Below, in pieces: positions 1-8,927 of a stretch of DNA of 64,000 nt; position 1 is the stretch's first letter; each line of letters starts with the position of its first letter. Made by a program: the position numbers and the translations under genes. The stretch is taken from the NCBI GenBank assembly GCA_938046585.1, contig CALIWR010000003.1:62001-126000 (forward strand), given 5' to 3'. Below the pieces are notes generated by a model that searched no databases, had not been told where the DNA came from, and was given only the letters and a program-made list of their open reading frames with translations. The DNA is from an uncultured Propionibacteriaceae bacterium. Lineage in GTDB: Bacteria > Actinomycetota > Actinomycetes > Propionibacteriales > Propionibacteriaceae.

Positions 1-25
1 CCGCGATGTCGGCCACTGTCTGCTG

Positions 26-1590
26 GCTGCAATGGAGCCCGGTCTTAGAGACCGGGAATACGATCTGCCGCGCATCGCTTACGCGATCTGCCGGACGCTC
101 GCTGCAATGGAGCCCGGTCTTAGAGACCGGGAATACTATCCGCCTTGCGCAAAAGCGGGCTGGCGCACAACTGGCTGCAATGGAGCCCGGTCTTAGAGAC
201 CGGGAATACCCGCCTCGAGCAGATACGTGGACCAACGATCCAGCTCGCTGCAATGGAGCCCGGTCTTAGAGACCGGGAATACAAGATCCCGGGAGTGGAC
301 CCGCACCGCGTAGCAGCGCGCTGCAATGGAGCCCGGTCTTAGAGACCGGGAATACTTCATCGAGGACGCGGGGGAGGGGGTGAGCTCCAACTGCTGCAAT
401 GGAGCCCGGTCTTAGAGACCGGGAATACATGTGCGTCGGTACGAGGCCCGTCTCCGATGGGTGCTGCTGCAATGGAGCCCGGTCTTAGAGACCGGGAATA
501 CGGGCGCCTTTATGAGGCAGCGCGGGAGTCCAGCTGGCTGCAATGGAGCCCGGTCTTAGAGACCGGGAATACCACGCACGCACGCACGCACACGCACGCA
601 CACGCACACGGCTGCAATGGAGCCCGGTCTTAGAGACCGGGAATACCCGCATGCAGCGCGTTTTCGGGGCCTACGCAGCCTGCCGCTGCAATGGAGCCCG
701 GTCTTAGAGACCGGGAATACTCGATGCGCTCGACGCCGCCGTCACGGCCCTAGGGGCTGCAATGGAGCCCGGTCTTAGAGACCGGGAATACTAAGGCTCA
801 GCGCCTCTGCCGCGGCCGGATGCCATGCTGCAATGGAGCCCGGTCTTAGAGACCGGGAATACCCGCCGCTACGGGACGCCTAGCGCAGAGAAAAGCTGGC
901 TGCAATGGAGCCCGGTCTTAGAGACCGGGAATACTGCCACAGTTCACCATCGGGGGGCAGCAGTCCTTCCCGGCTGCAATGGAGCCCGGTCTTAGAGACC
1001 GGGAATACGCAGCCTTTCTACACTTTCTCCTATACATCACTAGAGCTGCAATGGAGCCCGGTCTTAGAGACCGGGAATACGTTGCACACAGTGCCAAAGC
1101 TGTGGTCGCGCGGGATGGCTGCAATGGAGCCCGGTCTTAGAGACCGGGAATACGGTCGTACTCGGCCTACTCCTCGGCGACGGCATCAGTGCTGCAATGG
1201 AGCCCGGTCTTAGAGACCGGGAATACATGCAGATCCAGGAACTGCTGGATCGCCTGGTGAAGGGCTGCAATGGAGCCCGGTCTTAGAGACCGGGAATACG
1301 CCGCGTGTCGCCTGCTGGATGAGCCGGTGATGCAACGGCTGCAATGGAGCCCGGTCTTAGAGACCGGGAATACCGCGAGCAGTTCTCGTATCTGAGTGAG
1401 TGGCTAGATGCTGCAATGGAGCCCGGTCTTAGAGACCGGGAATACAAGAGATTTGGGAGGTGATCGAAGGCGTAATGTAATGCTGCAATGGAGCCCGGTC
1501 TTAGAGACCGGGAATACCCCTGGCGCCGCTGTGCTGGGGCTGCCTACGGGCCGCGCTGCAATGGAGCCCGGTCTTAGAGACCGGGAATAC
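26..1590 (-). CRISPR. Type I-G CRISPR array, 22 repeats / 21 spacers, runs off left edge
   Basis: Twenty-two identical 36-bp repeats (plus-strand ends GCTGCAATGG and GGGAATAC) start at 26, 101, 174, 247, 320, 393, 466, 537, 611, 685, 756, 827, 899, 973, 1045, 1118, 1191, 1264, 1338, 1410, 1482 and 1555. Spacers are 35-39 bp. Each repeat contains an 8-bp stem, CCCGGTCT/AGACCGGG, with a 3-nt TAG loop. I infer transcription on the minus strand: the cas genes lie on that strand, a promoter lies in the 1591-1757 leader, and the minus-strand repeat ends in CATTGCAGC. No repeat is degenerate even at the leader-distal end, and bases 1-25 look like part of another spacer, so the array probably continues outside the window. 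Confidence 0.98.
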
Positions 1591-1757
1591 GGCTCGACGC
1601 AAAACCCGCTGCTGGCTACTAGTCTTGCAGGCCTTCGCGAGCGCTGTCAACCGGCCCTCGGTCAGGGGGCGGCGGGGGCGCCTGCCGGAGGGGGTAAACA
1701 TGGCTCTGACTAGGGGGCGAGCGGTGCTGCGACGAGCCCTGAGGACCTCAGCCCTCG
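1591..1757 (-). promoter_or_regulatory. CRISPR leader with minus-strand promoter
   Basis: This is the 167-bp non-coding stretch between the last repeat and the cas2 stop codon. On the minus strand it contains a perfect -35 TTGACA (1650-1645) followed after 17 bp by a weak -10 CAAGAC (1627-1622), about 32 bp before the first leader-proximal repeat. Its position between cas2 and the array is usual for a leader, so new spacers should be added next to 1590. The promoter call rests on motif match only. Confidence 0.6.
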
Positions 1758-2048
1758 CTAGACGATCTGGACTCCTCGCTGGGGCAGCGGCGCGTGCGGG
1801 CCGACGAAGGTGAAGCGGTTCTCTCCCGGATCGCCTAGGTCGACGATTACGACCGAATCTTCAGCCAGGTTCATGATCTGCTCTCCAGAGGATCTTAGAT
1901 GAATGAGTTCAGTCTTATTCAGATCGCAGATGAACACAGAGTACTGAAGACGATCCCCATGAGACTCCATGAGTTTGCAAATTCTCCGGAGTCGACTGGG
2001 CTCCCTGATGTCGTAGGCAATCAGGTAGCGTCTTCGCCGCGTCTTCAT
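1758..2048 (-). CDS. cas2: CRISPR-associated endonuclease Cas2
   Basis: This 96-residue protein has the Cas2 size and fold signature: an N-terminal beta strand reading YLIAYDI, the helix with RRICKLMESHGDRLQYSVF, and a later VVIVDLG strand. Cas2 dimers bridge two Cas1 dimers to form the spacer-integration complex. The ATG overlaps the TGA of the upstream cas4/cas1 gene in an ATGA motif, so the two are translationally coupled. It is the last gene of the cas operon and lies directly beside the leader. The usual Asp at the end of the first strand (YDI) is present; Cas2 nuclease activity is generally dispensable for integration. Confidence 0.95.
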   Translation of the reverse strand: MKTRRRRYLIAYDIREPSRLRRICKLMESHGDRLQYSVFICDLNKTELIHLRSSGEQIMNLAEDSVVIVDLGDPGENRFTFVGPHAPLPQRGVQIV

Positions 2049-3724
2049 CTAGTCACCATAGCAGTGTAGTGGTCGAGTTCGCCGAGCATAACCGCCCCCA
2101 GGATGCGAGCCTGGATGTCCATTACCCTGCGATAGGATGCCTTATAGCCGAACTGTGGATGAGTGATCTCTTGATCCAACCGCCGCTCATACGCCCTCAA
2201 GACTGCCTTCCTGCCACTTGCCTCGAGCATGCAGCCACCGGCTCTGCTACGGAAATCATGCGGCCCGACCTCGCCGTTGTTCAGGACCTGAATCACGACA
2301 CTTTCGGAAATGAGTGATCGAAACTCCTCGGCTAAATCCAGCGCCAAGGCTGGTCTTCCGAACCGAGGGCGATGGAAGACTCCATAGTACGGATCGAATC
2401 CGATACCCAGCAGTACTGTCGTCAGATCCTTCGTCAGAAGCGAGTAGCAGAACGAGAGTAGCGTATTAACTGGATCGGGAGGCGGGCGTCGCTTTCGTCC
2501 GCTCTCGGAAAATCCCGACACGTCTACCCGGCAGCCGGCCCCGACCATGGACGGGAAACCGCCGAAGTACAGTCGCGCTGCGGTTCCCTCGAGGCCAAGA
2601 AGCTGCTGGGCGGACTCTGCCTCGGTAGCCTGCACCGCCAACCGCTTCAGCTGGTCATCGATCCGAGCCACCTCACTACGACAGTTGCGACGCAGCAGCG
2701 TACGACTGTTACGAATCTTGCCTGAGATCATACAGCGAGCGATCTGCAGCTGCTGGTCCTCAGACATTCGGAACTGTGCGATCCGTAGATCGACATTCTT
2801 GCCGGGAAGCCCCTCGGCCACCCCTGCGAACCAGCCGCCGTAGCTGAACCACAGGACCGGGATCTCCCGCGACATCAGTTCACGAACCGCCTGCGACGAC
2901 ACCGTCACGTTACCGAAAACGCAAACCTGGCTGACGTCGATCAGACGGTAGCTGGCCTTCAGATCCCCCTCAACCCTCACCTCGAGCCGTTCGTGCCGAA
3001 TGCCCACCACGCAGCCTTGCACCGTGACGTATACCGGACGATTCTCAGGATCTGGAGCCATCAACCGCTTCAGCGGATGACGTTCCCGAGCCGGTATCTG
3101 CAGGGCTTCGATTTCGTCGGGCAGACAGATCCCCACCAGAGAACACCGCGGACAACGGTTGCTGTGCCGCAACGGTGGCGGCGCTACCGGATCCGCCGCC
3201 ACCTGCCAGGCCTGCGCCACCAGTGTCGAGATTTCCTCTAGTGCGGTTTCGTCTACCGCAATCTGGACCCGCTGCCGGGTCTCCCCGTACCAGATTTCTG
3301 CCCGGTCCACGGCGTAACCCGCCTCTTGCAGCAAGAGGGCCTGCGTCAGCAACTGGACCCGGTCCGCCGGCCATGCATGACCGTTCTTGTCGGGATGCCC
3401 CTTCTTATAATCGACCGGAATGACGCTGCCCTGCTCGCCACCCTCCACCAGGTCCAGCTTCGCTACGAGCCCCAGCCGCGGCGATGACAACGACACCGAC
3501 CGCGCGACCCTACCGGCCCAGGCCTCAGACCGGTCCGGCAGATCACCCGTCTCCCGGTCAACATTCCGGTGCAGGTACAGCCCCTCTTCCACATCATCAC
3601 TAGTCTGGAAACGCTGCTGAACCCATTGCAGGTGAAATCGCCGTGGACAGTAGACGAAGTCGTTCAGCATCCGGGCCGGGATCATCTCGGGAAGCCCCGG
3701 CAGGTCCGGGCGCGGATCGTTCAT
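2045..3724 (-). CDS. cas4-cas1: Cas4-Cas1 fusion protein (adaptation nuclease/integrase)
   Basis: This 559-residue fusion is typical of type I-G/I-U loci. Residues 1 to about 215 are a Cas4 RecB-like nuclease that trims prespacers and checks the PAM: Fe-S ligands C26, C191, C194 and C200, and the nuclease residues D91 and D105-x-K107. From about residue 229 the Cas1 integrase follows, with the LEGTAA Glu, the DPVNTLLSF segment, the VFHRPRF His and the ALDLAEEFR Asp. I start at the ATG at 3724 because it overlaps the csb3 stop in ATGA; an in-frame extension to 3838 would run deep into csb3 and lacks Cas4 similarity. It is coupled to cas2 downstream by another ATGA. Confidence 0.95.
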   Translation of the reverse strand: MNDPRPDLPGLPEMIPARMLNDFVYCPRRFHLQWVQQRFQTSDDVEEGLYLHRNVDRETGDLPDRSEAWAGRVARSVSLSSPRLGLVAKLDLVEGGEQGSVIPVDYKKGHPDKNGHAWPADRVQLLTQALLLQEAGYAVDRAEIWYGETRQRVQIAVDETALEEISTLVAQAWQVAADPVAPPPLRHSNRCPRCSLVGICLPDEIEALQIPARERHPLKRLMAPDPENRPVYVTVQGCVVGIRHERLEVRVEGDLKASYRLIDVSQVCVFGNVTVSSQAVRELMSREIPVLWFSYGGWFAGVAEGLPGKNVDLRIAQFRMSEDQQLQIARCMISGKIRNSRTLLRRNCRSEVARIDDQLKRLAVQATEAESAQQLLGLEGTAARLYFGGFPSMVGAGCRVDVSGFSESGRKRRPPPDPVNTLLSFCYSLLTKDLTTVLLGIGFDPYYGVFHRPRFGRPALALDLAEEFRSLISESVVIQVLNNGEVGPHDFRSRAGGCMLEASGRKAVLRAYERRLDQEITHPQFGYKASYRRVMDIQARILGAVMLGELDHYTAMVTR

Positions 3725-4662
3725 GAGACGACCGCCAGTACGCCAGCTGACTTCCCTCCTGGGCTCGGCCACCGCCTTGCCCGGCACACATGGACGATGC
3801 CCAGCAGTCGAAGCATGCCCTGATCGACATCGTCCCATCTGCCTGCAAGAGCGGGATGCTCGACGAGTGCCTTGACCGCATCAGGCCCCAACGGCTCCTG
3901 CCACAACGGGAGCCGTAGCTCCCATCGCTGGCGCCTTCCTTCCGGGAACCGGTGCCATCCGCTGCTGTGCGGATGCGACGAGTCCGCGGTCGTGGTCCAC
4001 AGCGGGTACGACATCAGCGCCAGCCAGGTGGCGCCCGGAACCCCCCGCATCTGCGGCTCACCCCGGCCATCGTCGCCGCTGCCCCAAACAGCTCGGCTAT
4101 CGAGGTACTCACCCGTCACCCCCCGCACCCGGCGCCAGCCCGTCAGGGCCTGTCTCAGGTAGTCCGGCGTGGAACGCACCAGCTCCAGTGGTTTGGCGAG
4201 CATGGTGCCCATCGACTGGCCCCCGGCCGGCGCCGTGTACTGGCTGATGGCGACTTTCCCCTTCGAGTCGAGGGCCAGGTCCGTGACCAGCGACCCCAGC
4301 CAGCCACGAACCGTGGCAGCCTCCTTCGGCTGGTTCGTAAAGAAGCTCGACCCGAGGCGATACAGCTCATCTGGGGGCACCCGCAACCGGTCTGGGGAAG
4401 CTCCTGGCGGTGGGAAATCTCTCGGCCCACCGGGAACCAGCACCCCGTCCGGCGTCTCCTCGTCGACGATCCGGGTCAGCTCGGCCACCACCTCATCGAC
4501 CGAGGTCAGTGACGATTCCAGCACCGGTGACCGGTCCAGCGGATCCCACCGCAGGCGGCTCTGGTCGTCGACGAAGTCCCGTACCAGCCGCAGGGTCCCG
4601 ATCGCGGCCAGGATGGCGAGCGGTGAATCCCCGACGAGCGCGGGGAAGGTGATCTGGTTCAT
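3721..4662 (-). CDS. csb3: Csb3-type subunit of type I-G effector (Cas8-like candidate)
   Basis: This 313-residue protein sits between cas3 and cas4/cas1, the position of csb3 in the actinobacterial I-U arrangement. The N-terminus (NQITFPALVGDSPLAILAAI) matches the PLAxLAAxGxLR start seen in this family and in Csx17. A GGQSMGT motif near residue 148 and a C-terminal GGKSAGVL are further family-like signatures. It is presumed to take the large-subunit role (PAM recognition and Cas3 recruitment) in Cascade, although it is much shorter than a classical Cas8. The start at 4662 has a GGAGGG ribosome site and overlaps the cas3 stop (ATGA). Family assignment is by synteny and motif; the function is inferred. 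Confidence 0.75.
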   Translation of the reverse strand: MNQITFPALVGDSPLAILAAIGTLRLVRDFVDDQSRLRWDPLDRSPVLESSLTSVDEVVAELTRIVDEETPDGVLVPGGPRDFPPPGASPDRLRVPPDELYRLGSSFFTNQPKEAATVRGWLGSLVTDLALDSKGKVAISQYTAPAGGQSMGTMLAKPLELVRSTPDYLRQALTGWRRVRGVTGEYLDSRAVWGSGDDGRGEPQMRGVPGATWLALMSYPLWTTTADSSHPHSSGWHRFPEGRRQRWELRLPLWQEPLGPDAVKALVEHPALAGRWDDVDQGMLRLLGIVHVCRARRWPSPGGKSAGVLAVVS

Positions 4663-7532
4663 GATCCCTCCGATGAGACAGTCATGTCGGCGCAGCGCAG
4701 GACGGCCTCCAGCAAGGCCAGGCCCCACCTGCCGTATCGGGCGTTGAGTGAGGCGAACCGGTCGGCGTCGCTCAGGCGTACCCCGATCGGAAGCTGCGCC
4801 TGGACGTCGACGTCGGCGATGGTCGCGTCCAGGCTGTGCTTGCCCCGGTCGTCGACAGGCGGCAGCAGCGGCCGGGCGTGACCATGGTGGCTTGCTACCA
4901 GGTGACGTACGAGATCCTCGTCGCCGGGGTACGGCTCGGGCAGTCCACCCAGATGGGCGGCGACGATCGCCTCAGACCAGGCTTCGTGTCGGGCTCCCCG
5001 AGGCATTCCGCTCAGCTGTGCGGCACGCCGGTGCGCCATGCGATCCCCGGGCGCCATCCCAGACTTGGCTAACGGCTCGTCGGCCAGCTCGGCGGCGATC
5101 GCGCTGCCCGCGAAGAGCATCGCCTGGAATCGCGGGTCCACCTTCCCGAGATCATGCCACCGCGCGGCGTCCACCACCATCTGAGACAGGTCCTGCGGCA
5201 GGCCCAGGTTGGCGGCGATCTGGGCTGCCCGCTCAGCCACCGCAGCCAGGTGTGTTGCGAGGCTCACCCGCTGACGCAGGCTGGAGCTGTCCGCGGTGGT
5301 GCTCTCGTCGACCTCCTGCCAGTCCGCCGCCGCGCAGACCGTACGAAGGACTGGCATGCCGGCCTCCTCGTACAGGGCCCCCGGAGTCCGCCGTGCCGTG
5401 CTGGTCAGCACCAGCTCACCCCTACCGACCATCTGCCGAAGCTGGTCCAGGTCGGCATGGGTCCACCGGCTGTCGCGGTTGGGGGCCGGTTCGGAGCCCA
5501 GCCACCTCACCACGGTCTCGACCAGCTGGGTACAGATCTCCCCTCGATCCTGCGGGTCATCGGCGTTTCGCCAATCCGCCACCAGCTCGGTCAGCCCGGC
5601 CGGTTCCGGCAGCCCCAGCCGACCGGCCAGGCCGGCATCCAGCCGCAACGAGACCACACCGCGACGCAGCGCAGCCAGCTCGGCAAGGTCACGGACCGGG
5701 TCAGTGCTCAGCGGGGCCCATCCGAACCGGTCCAGCCCGCCCATCTGTGTGGGCGCAACCACCAGGTCACCGGGACGTAGCCCCTCAGCCGCGACCCACT
5801 CCCAGTCAGCGTCCCCACGGCGCCGCAGGACCCGTCTGACGGAATCGGTGTCGGCGAATGGGATGTCGCCGTCCAGGTCGTCGTCCAGGTCGGCGATCGA
5901 CGAGGCCTTCTCGGCCAGCCAGGCCCGTGCCGCACTGATGCTGATCTCCACACACTCCTCGCTGCGCACCGGAATCGCCTCGACCATGGCTGCGGCTTCG
6001 GCAGCCGGCAGTGGTTCTTCCCCGCCATCGACCAGCAGCCCATCGCGCCAGGCGATGGTGACGGGAGCCGTCGACCGGTCGATACCATGCAGGTACGGGT
6101 CCAGCGGCGGGTCGTTCGTCGGCGCTGGGCTGGTCCGTACCCAGGCATCGAGATGAGCCGGCAGCAGCAGCGGGATCGCCGGGCGAGGAGACGTCAGCTC
6201 GTCCGGGACCTGCAGCCGTCGCAGCGCCAGCGCAGACACGTCAAGCGGAGCCATCTGTCGCAGGAAGTTGGCCGTCGCGATCTTGGCCGCCCCGTAGACC
6301 GGCGGCTCCTTGGCGTCGTCCTCGACCACGATAATCGGGGCCTGGTCGTACACGCCGCGCCGATTCACCCGTCCGATGCGCTGCACCAAGGCGTCCCACG
6401 AGGCGGTCTCGGTCACCATCGCGGTGGCATCAAGATCAATGCCGACCTCGATGGTCTGGGTGGCGACCAGGATCGCAGTCTTATCCGTGGCCTCGCGCCC
6501 GGCCCCGAACAGGGCGATCACGTCGTCTGTGATCGGCTCCCGATCGAGTGGGCGCGAACGACCCGTCAGCAGCAACGTCTTAGCGCCGTGAGAACGCCGG
6601 CTCTTTGCCAGGGCCGCATGGACCTCGCGGACCCGGTCGACCGTGTTGCACACCACGAGCACCCGCTGGCCGGGGTTGGCCGCCAACGTGGTGGCCTGGC
6701 CCGCCAGGTCCTTGATGGCGGCCTTCTCCGAGGAGTCGAGCAGCGTCACCTGCTTGGGTGCGTGGAGACGTCGTCTCGACACCGGGTCGCTGAGGTGAGC
6801 AGCTTCATCGAAGGGCGCCACCCACCCGTCGGGGTGCTCGGCGTTGGTGGCGCTGAGGTAGATCACCGAGATGGCCGGTAACCCCAGGGCCGCGCTGGTG
6901 TCCAGCTTCCGGGCCGTATCCAATGACGCGGTGAAGGCCTGGGCCACATGCGCCTCGTCGATCATCACCACCGAATCAGTGCCGACCAGCGCCGCATCGA
7001 TCGACCGTCGCCTGGGGCTCACCCCGTAGCCCCGGAAGAACAGTCGGCTTCCGACCTGGTCCACGGTCCCGGTCACGATGGCTGGCAGATCCGGGCGCGG
7101 CAGCCAGGCAGCATCCCAGGTCACCCCGCCGCGCATCTTCACCACCTGCAGCGCCGGTTCCGACAACGCTGCCCCGGACAGCCGGCGTAGCCTCGTGGCA
7201 ACATCCGCGCACACCGTGCCAGGTTCCGCAGCGGCCAGCGCGGCAGCGATCCGCCGTCCATGCTCCTCGGCCTGGTCGACGACGATCCGGCGGTCCACCA
7301 CCAGATAGATCCGTCGCCGTCCCAACCCGGCCGGGGCTTGCCCGCCCGAGCTCAGCGCCAGCAGGAAGACCGCCACGTCCAGCATCGACGTCTTCCCCAG
7401 CCCGGTCGGAATATCAATCATGGCCGGCCAAGTGCCCCGCTCGACGGCCGCTGCCACCACCGCCGACTGCCAGGGGAAGGGCGCATACCCGTGCACCTCG
7501 GTCAAGAAACGTTCAAAGTCGTCGACCCTCAT
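4659..7532 (-). CDS. cas3: Cas3 helicase-nuclease, helicase N-terminal and HD C-terminal
   Basis: This 957-residue interference nuclease has an SF2 helicase first: Walker A PTGLGKTS at about 42-49, DEAH at 192-195, and motif VI QRIGRVNRRG in the second RecA domain. The HD nuclease is at the C-terminus, with WHDLGK near 793, AAHLGG near 858 and SHHGH near 881. This inverted helicase-then-HD order is characteristic of the GSU0051-type Cas3 of type I-G, in contrast to the HD-first order of I-E. After Cascade forms an R-loop, Cas3 unwinds and shreds the target strand. It is coupled by ATGA to csb2 upstream and to csb3 downstream. Confidence 0.96.
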   Translation of the reverse strand: MRVDDFERFLTEVHGYAPFPWQSAVVAAAVERGTWPAMIDIPTGLGKTSMLDVAVFLLALSSGGQAPAGLGRRRIYLVVDRRIVVDQAEEHGRRIAAALAAAEPGTVCADVATRLRRLSGAALSEPALQVVKMRGGVTWDAAWLPRPDLPAIVTGTVDQVGSRLFFRGYGVSPRRRSIDAALVGTDSVVMIDEAHVAQAFTASLDTARKLDTSAALGLPAISVIYLSATNAEHPDGWVAPFDEAAHLSDPVSRRRLHAPKQVTLLDSSEKAAIKDLAGQATTLAANPGQRVLVVCNTVDRVREVHAALAKSRRSHGAKTLLLTGRSRPLDREPITDDVIALFGAGREATDKTAILVATQTIEVGIDLDATAMVTETASWDALVQRIGRVNRRGVYDQAPIIVVEDDAKEPPVYGAAKIATANFLRQMAPLDVSALALRRLQVPDELTSPRPAIPLLLPAHLDAWVRTSPAPTNDPPLDPYLHGIDRSTAPVTIAWRDGLLVDGGEEPLPAAEAAAMVEAIPVRSEECVEISISAARAWLAEKASSIADLDDDLDGDIPFADTDSVRRVLRRRGDADWEWVAAEGLRPGDLVVAPTQMGGLDRFGWAPLSTDPVRDLAELAALRRGVVSLRLDAGLAGRLGLPEPAGLTELVADWRNADDPQDRGEICTQLVETVVRWLGSEPAPNRDSRWTHADLDQLRQMVGRGELVLTSTARRTPGALYEEAGMPVLRTVCAAADWQEVDESTTADSSSLRQRVSLATHLAAVAERAAQIAANLGLPQDLSQMVVDAARWHDLGKVDPRFQAMLFAGSAIAAELADEPLAKSGMAPGDRMAHRRAAQLSGMPRGARHEAWSEAIVAAHLGGLPEPYPGDEDLVRHLVASHHGHARPLLPPVDDRGKHSLDATIADVDVQAQLPIGVRLSDADRFASLNARYGRWGLALLEAVLRCADMTVSSEGS

Positions 7533-8926
7533 CGTTGGCCTTCCTCGTGTTCGGGGGCGAACAATCCGACGCCGAAATAGCGACCCGCGCCCGCCAACAG
7601 CGGACCCCGGACTGGCCTGTCGAAAGCCACCCGGACGTGCCGGAAGAGCCGCCCCCGACAGCGCCTCGGCAGTTGCTTCGGCGTGAGCTGCACCGCTGCC
7701 TGGGTCAGCGGCTGCCTGCTGACGGTGATCTCCCGCGGGGCCGGCAGACCAGCCTGGACCAGGCAGGCCGCTGCCGCCCGCTCCACGTCACCGTCCTTGG
7801 GGAACCGATCCAGCACCAACGGCGTCACCGACACCCAGGTCCGCGACGGCCTGACCCAGCGTTCGACGGTGGCGCTACGCGGCAGCGGGTCATCCGGTGC
7901 GTACTGAAGCTCGAACGTGCCAGGCAGCCCAGGTACGTACAACTGGACGTTGCGCGTCGGGTCAGCGCCGAGCAGCCCCCGCAGGATCCGGCGCCGCTCG
8001 GCTCGGTCTAACCCGGGGATCGCGATCGCCAGCGCTATCAGCTGCCCGTCGGCGTGCTCGTAACCACTGAACGGCAGGCCCAGGTAGGCGACATGCGGGA
8101 CGCCGGGCAGCCCATGGCCGTGCAGGGCGGGCGGCAGCGGTTCCGCAGTCTGGCTCATCACCTTGTGCCGCAGGGCCTGGGTGAAACGGGCCACTAGGTT
8201 TCCCGGCGGTCGTTGCCCAACGAACCGGATGATCACCAGATCCGGATATGCGGATTCGACGGGCTCCGGGGGCGGCTCCTCGACGACCGGCTGGGCCTTC
8301 CGATAGGTTCGCCGAGAACGAGCATCTGCCGCCTGCCAGGCCGGCTGGTCCACCTCGTACAGCGCTCTCAGCTCTTCCAGGTAGCCGGGGTACGGGACCC
8401 GGATCGTGCAGGTCCCCGGTCCCGGGCCGGCCGGTTCGTACGTCGTCAGACCCGGCAACGGCTCCGGGTCGCGCACCCGGCTGAAGATCAAGACCGCCGC
8501 GGAGGTGGACCGGCCCAGGTACGGCACCCGTCGTGCCAGCCGGTCCAGCTGCTGGAGCGTCTCGTCGTCGACGTCGCCGTCGGCCCAGTCGAACTGCACC
8601 CGACAGCTGTGCGGCAGGCTACTGACCCGCTGCTTCCAGGCATTGGTGCGAGCCTGGGTGGCGCTCTTGAGTGAGCGCTTGTCTGTCACCACGGCATTCG
8701 TCACCACATAGGCTCGGGCATGCCGCTGCCCCGCCGCCGAGGCGTGGATTCGCGGCGGGTCCAGACGCTCCAGCAGGGCCAGGGCCCCCAGGTCATCGTC
8801 ACCGGCCACCGCGCGCAACGCGGCGAACACGCGGGCCGGATGCGGAGGCCACTCCGTCTGGCGAGGGTCCTCGCCGCCGGCATCGTAGCGTCCGCTCAGC
8901 AGGGTGATGTCGAGACGGACCGGCAT
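7529..8926 (-). CDS. csb2: Csb2 (Cas5-Cas6-like fusion, GSU0054 family)
   Basis: This 465-residue protein matches the Csb2 family, in which a Cas5-like RAMP domain is joined to a Cas6-like domain. It should cap the crRNA 5' handle and process the pre-crRNA, since no separate cas6 exists in the locus. Supporting features are the N-terminal RLDITLLSGRYDA strand, the WPPHPARVFAAL motif near residue 27, and the C-terminal HVRVAFDRPVRGPLLAGAGR glycine-rich segment. The start lies one base after the csb1 stop (TGAGATG), and the end overlaps cas3 in ATGA. The Cas6 catalytic residue cannot be assigned from the sequence alone. Confidence 0.9.
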   Translation of the reverse strand: MPVRLDITLLSGRYDAGGEDPRQTEWPPHPARVFAALRAVAGDDDLGALALLERLDPPRIHASAAGQRHARAYVVTNAVVTDKRSLKSATQARTNAWKQRVSSLPHSCRVQFDWADGDVDDETLQQLDRLARRVPYLGRSTSAAVLIFSRVRDPEPLPGLTTYEPAGPGPGTCTIRVPYPGYLEELRALYEVDQPAWQAADARSRRTYRKAQPVVEEPPPEPVESAYPDLVIIRFVGQRPPGNLVARFTQALRHKVMSQTAEPLPPALHGHGLPGVPHVAYLGLPFSGYEHADGQLIALAIAIPGLDRAERRRILRGLLGADPTRNVQLYVPGLPGTFELQYAPDDPLPRSATVERWVRPSRTWVSVTPLVLDRFPKDGDVERAAAACLVQAGLPAPREITVSRQPLTQAAVQLTPKQLPRRCRGRLFRHVRVAFDRPVRGPLLAGAGRYFGVGLFAPEHEEGQR

Positions 8927-8927
8927 C

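Noticed and set aside
6..1713. Many short open frames with repeated residues such as LQWSPVLETGNT in the first 1.7 kb
   Set aside because: They are translations of the CRISPR repeats, repeated in register with the 36-bp units, and carry no independent coding signal.
3725..3838. N-terminal extension of the Cas4-Cas1 protein
   Set aside because: It overlaps csb3 by over 100 bases, has no Cas4 similarity, and the ATG at 3724 sits in an ATGA junction as in the other cas genes.
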